From positions 1 to 8,917 of the forward strand of contig JAESSU010000270.1 of assembly GCA_016763955.1 (NCBI GenBank): a stretch of DNA of 8,917 bases, in the 5' to 3' direction. This document shows positions 6,294 to 8,917 of this stretch, piece after piece. How positions within the stretch are numbered: position 1 is the first letter of the stretch; every line of letters begins with the position of its first letter. Origin of the DNA: Phycisphaeraceae bacterium. Its GTDB lineage: Bacteria > Planctomycetota > Phycisphaerae > Phycisphaerales > Phycisphaeraceae. Under the pieces are notes generated by a model. That model worked only from the letters and a program-made list of their open reading frames with translations, did no database searches and was not told where the DNA came from. The translations under genes were made by a program, and so were the position numbers.

Positions 6294-7812
6294 ATTGATT
6301 CATCACCCGCGTTAAAGCGGACTGTACTTGTTGTGTTTGTTTGATGTAGGTCCAACCTGCTTGCACACGCAAAGCATCGTCATTTAACCCGCCACCGCGA
6401 ACCATTAAAGCTAATTTGTGAAGTTGATTGCGTGATAGCGCAGTACCTTGTTTGGCTTTAAACAAGAGCAGTAATTGGGTACTGGTCGAATCGTGAATCT
6501 TACCTACCTGATGGGCTAGTTGTATGGCTCCTTCCGAATTACTTCGGATCATAGCAAGCACAATTCCGCGTAAAAGCATGGGCTGAGTTTGAGCATTTTC
6601 CAAAATGGGTTTGAGTAATGCTTGTGCAGCAGGAGCGTACTCGGTGAGCAGGGTTTGGGCGGCGCTGATGGCGTTTTCCAATAAGTTCGCTCTTGCGTGC
6701 GGGCTGGCATTTTCATAACAAAGCACCAGTGACAACAAGATGGCTTGCGCATCTTCTGGGGTAGCTTGTGACTGTGCATAGATCAAAGCCCATGTGCTCA
6801 CTAGCGGATGTGGATTTTCCATGCCTACCAGATTAATCACGTTTTCCGAGATTGCTTTGCGTGATGCGATGGCTTTACCCGCGTGGCCGATATTTCGAAG
6901 TAGTAGATTCTCTTGAGCAATCAGTGAGTCAAAAAGGCTTGGTGCGAGCGATTCGGACTCACGCAAGACAACCAACGCAAGGCGGGTTTGCTGTGCCAGT
7001 TCAGTGGCAGCATGGAATTGTTGATTCCAAGTGGTTTGAGCTTGGGGGACTTTAAATCGCATCGCAGCTTTGAGTCCTAGCAATCCCAATGACAAGCTAA
7101 CATTGGGTTCGGTGGCAATGTGCATTGCCCACGGGCCGATCATTCCCATCTCAAACCGTAAGGCAGATCGCAGGAGCATCTCGCGAACCCGGTCACGCAG
7201 GGGATCATCACTGGTATGAATGGCATCAAGGCGCGGTAACGCATCGGCTTGTCCTAGACGGGCTTGGAGCAGTAAAGCAAAATATTGTTGAGCCAGATTA
7301 TCCGATTGACTGGACTCTTGGAGAATATGGGGTTTGTCAAAAATGCCCCGTTGGATTTGCTGCGTTGCGATAAGGACACGGATGCCGATATCCAATCCCG
7401 GCCAGTTAATGAGTTGGTTGGCTTCATCGTCAGATAGCAGACCGCTATCCATCGCAGCGCTGATGACTTGTGCTTGTAGACTGGGCTGTTCAATATTGGC
7501 AATGCGCAGAAGATCAAGTTTCCGTTGCGGGTTGCATTCGGCAAGCCCCAGTATGCCATGAACTTTCAAAACCGGGTGAGGGCTTTGAGCGAGCTCTTCA
7601 AATAAGGGAGAAAGGGCAGGGTCTTGCAATTGGCGAATGGCTTTGAGTAACGCAATCTCCCGACCCTCACGCGAAATCCGCATCGCTGAACGCAAGAGAT
7701 AAACCGCGGAGTTCGTCGTGAGCTCCCGTTCGTTAGCTGCTTGTACTTGAGAAGGCAGCAGCCAGCTGATAACCAATAATAAACAAATGATGGGCGTGGA
7801 CTTCATGGGCAT
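6292..7812 (-). CDS. Secreted alpha-helical (HEAT-like) repeat protein of unknown function
   Basis: I do not recognise a named gene. The 506-residue product starts with a clear signal peptide (Met-Pro-Met-Lys, then a hydrophobic core at about 7-20 and a likely cut after SQVQA, residue 25), so it is exported to the periplasm or outer surface. The rest is rich in Leu, Ala and Gln and breaks into amphipathic helix pairs of about 35-40 residues. The stretch ALLKAIRQLQDPALSPLFEELAQ onward (about 54-95) is the most HEAT-like. No catalytic motif, cysteine cluster or heme site is visible, so a scaffold or binding role is inferred from the fold type only. ATG at 7812 and ATG at 7806 both fit; neither has a clear Shine-Dalgarno sequence. 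The aminotransferase gene follows after 47 bases, suggesting one transcript. Confidence 0.8.
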   Translation of the reverse strand: MPMKSTPIICLLLVISWLLPSQVQAANERELTTNSAVYLLRSAMRISREGREIALLKAIRQLQDPALSPLFEELAQSPHPVLKVHGILGLAECNPQRKLDLLRIANIEQPSLQAQVISAAMDSGLLSDDEANQLINWPGLDIGIRVLIATQQIQRGIFDKPHILQESSQSDNLAQQYFALLLQARLGQADALPRLDAIHTSDDPLRDRVREMLLRSALRFEMGMIGPWAMHIATEPNVSLSLGLLGLKAAMRFKVPQAQTTWNQQFHAATELAQQTRLALVVLRESESLAPSLFDSLIAQENLLLRNIGHAGKAIASRKAISENVINLVGMENPHPLVSTWALIYAQSQATPEDAQAILLSLVLCYENASPHARANLLENAISAAQTLLTEYAPAAQALLKPILENAQTQPMLLRGIVLAMIRSNSEGAIQLAHQVGKIHDSTSTQLLLLFKAKQGTALSRNQLHKLALMVRGGGLNDDALRVQAGWTYIKQTQQVQSALTRVMNQ

Positions 7813-7865
7813 AGTTTATCATTAAAAGGCGTTAAGGGTTGGCGTTTAGGAATTCAAATTAAGTC

Positions 7866-7904
7866 CGTGTGATCGTGTGAATTTGCTCACGGTTTTGCAA
7901 ATTC
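7866..7904. promoter_or_regulatory. Candidate operator cluster between the helical-repeat gene and hisC
   Basis: CGTGTGA occurs twice with 8-base periodicity (7866-7872, 7874-7880). The second copy forms TGTGA-N6-TCACG (7876-7891), 9 of 10 to the CRP consensus. Overlapping it is a perfect 8-bp hairpin, GAATTTGC (7879-7886) with GCAAATTC (7897-7904). Several dyads in this divergent spacer suggest regulator binding, but no regulator can be named. Confidence 0.35.
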
Positions 7905-7939
7905 CTTTCCCACCATCCTACACGCTAAAATCTCACTGG

Positions 7940-7968
7940 TTGACCCAGGCACTAGGATACGTCAAAAT
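7940..7968 (+). promoter_or_regulatory. Candidate hisC promoter
   Basis: TTGACC (7940-7945, 5 of 6 to the -35 consensus) is followed after 17 bases by CAAAAT (7963-7968, 4 of 6 to the -10 consensus). A start near 7975 would give a leader of about 32 bases before the hisC ATG. Confidence 0.4.
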
Positions 7969-8006
7969 TTACGGCCTAGCGGGTCCTTACATATTGAGAA
8001 ACCACA

Positions 8007-8917
8007 ATGTCCTACGAACGTGACAACATCGCAAAACTCCAACCCTACGCGCCCGGCGAGCAACCCCAGAGCGACAAGGTCATCAAGCTCAATACCAATG
8101 AGCATCCTGATCCGCCCTGTGAAGCAGTACTCAATGCCCTGCGACAGTTCGATCCTGAGCTGCTTCGACGCTATCCCTCGCCCACTGCCAAGCCGTTCCG
8201 CAAGCTCGCTGCACAGGTTCACAAGGTGGCAAGCCCGCAGATCATTGCGACCAATGGTGGTGACGAATTGCTGCGGCTGCTAATCACTGTTTTTACCCAA
8301 CCCGGTGGCAAGGGAATCGGTGTCAGTGATCCGACTTATTCACTATATGAAGTCTTAGCAGCGATTCACGATGTCCCTGTCGTGGGCATTGCGCGTAATC
8401 AAGATTGGTCATTGCCTGATGATTATGCACAGCAACTTAATGCTGCGGGCGTGAACCTTGCCATGATCGTTAACCCGCACGCGCCCACGGGGAGACTCGA
8501 ATCTGTTCAAACCCTTCGCCGCATTGCACAGGAGTTCAACGGCGTGCTGCTCATTGATGAAGCATATACCAACTTTGCAACACACGACTGCCTAGAGCTA
8601 GTACGTGAAGGTAGTGGTCTGGATAATGTGATCCTGCTGCGAACCTTAAGTAAGGGATACTCGCTGGCGGGTTTGCGGTTTGGATATGGCATCGCATCCT
8701 CGCCGGACTTGATCGTGGCGATGGATAAGGCGCGAGATAGCTACAATACCGATGTGGTCTCACAGGTCTTAGCATGCGCTGCTTTGAGTTCACATCAGGC
8801 TGTGGTATCTAGCGGGCAAAAAATCATCGATCAGCGAACACGCATGACCCAAGAGCTAACCCAACGAAATTGGAAAGTTTTACCCAGCCAATCCAACTTC
8901 ATCCTAGCCCAACCCCC
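8007..8917 (+). CDS. hisC: Histidinol-phosphate aminotransferase HisC, C-terminus cut by window edge
   Basis: HisC is a PLP enzyme that converts imidazole-acetol phosphate and glutamate to histidinol phosphate and 2-oxoglutarate in cytoplasmic histidine synthesis (EC 2.6.1.9). The 303 complete codons show the N-terminal LQPYAPGEQP (11-20), NTNE (29-32), the DPTYSLYEV substrate-side region, NPHAPTG (156-162, a variant of NPNNPTG), DEAY (184-187) with the cofactor-binding Asp184, and TLSKGYSLAGLRFGYG with Schiff-base Lys216 and phosphate-binding Arg224. About 50-60 residues are probably missing past base 8917. ATG at 8007 is the first start and fits the family N-terminus, although only a weak GAGAA precedes it. 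No other his gene is in the window. Related fold-I aminotransferases exist, but the GEQP N-terminus and the motif set point to HisC. Confidence 0.92.
   Translation, partial: MSYERDNIAKLQPYAPGEQPQSDKVIKLNTNEHPDPPCEAVLNALRQFDPELLRRYPSPTAKPFRKLAAQVHKVASPQIIATNGGDELLRLLITVFTQPGGKGIGVSDPTYSLYEVLAAIHDVPVVGIARNQDWSLPDDYAQQLNAAGVNLAMIVNPHAPTGRLESVQTLRRIAQEFNGVLLIDEAYTNFATHDCLELVREGSGLDNVILLRTLSKGYSLAGLRFGYGIASSPDLIVAMDKARDSYNTDVVSQVLACAALSSHQAVVSSGQKIIDQRTRMTQELTQRNWKVLPSQSNFILAQP

Noticed and set aside
1..8917. CRISPR array, insertion sequence, phage, toxin-antitoxin or defence system
   Set aside because: No regularly spaced long repeats, transposase, integrase, terminal repeats or defence-type domains were seen; all large reading frames are metabolic or housekeeping types apart from the helical-repeat protein.

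Overview
The window reads as ordinary bacterial chromosome of moderate G+C with six protein genes: two divergent pairs, one convergent junction, and no mobile element, tRNA, rRNA or CRISPR array. The organism cannot be fixed from sequence alone. A sulfatase of the 'HDLG' subfamily, an nrfHA nitrite-reduction pair and a secreted helical-repeat protein fit a Planctomycetota-like bacterium able to respire without oxygen. This is inference from gene content, not a phylogenetic result.

Left part (1-3452, mostly minus strand). A formylglycine-type sulfatase runs off the left edge. It is followed by a 308-base gap holding a long in-register hairpin. Then comes nrfHA, transcribed leftward, encoding a membrane quinol dehydrogenase (NrfH, four hemes) and a pentaheme ammonia-forming nitrite reductase (NrfA, with the CxxCK active-site heme). 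The two genes overlap by 8 bases, so translation is probably coupled. Upstream of nrfH is a perfect FNR-type palindrome (TTGAT-N4-ATCAA). A -10-like hexamer sits exactly where a class II FNR/CRP promoter would need it, and a stem-loop starts at the predicted 5' end of the mRNA. Together these describe an oxygen-controlled electron path from quinol through NrfH and NrfA to nitrite, giving ammonium (DNRA).

Middle (3453-5065). ychF, encoding an Obg-like P-loop ATPase, is transcribed rightward, divergent from nrfHA, and ends at a strong intrinsic terminator. Its nucleotide-specificity motif reads SVDE rather than the usual NxxE. The gap after it carries inverted repeats and a short motif recurring at exact 46-base intervals.

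Right part (5066-8917). On the minus strand a secreted alpha-helical (HEAT-like) repeat protein is followed 47 bases later by a DegT/DnrJ/EryC1/StrS aminotransferase, likely co-transcribed. Divergent from these, hisC (histidinol-phosphate aminotransferase) starts at 8007 and runs off the right edge. The spacer before hisC carries repeated CGTGTGA half-sites, a CRP-like palindrome and a perfect 8-bp hairpin.

I see no convincing new multi-gene system. The points most worth checking are the structured element at 1128-1192, the FNR-box and leader-hairpin architecture of nrfHA, and the altered YchF motif.
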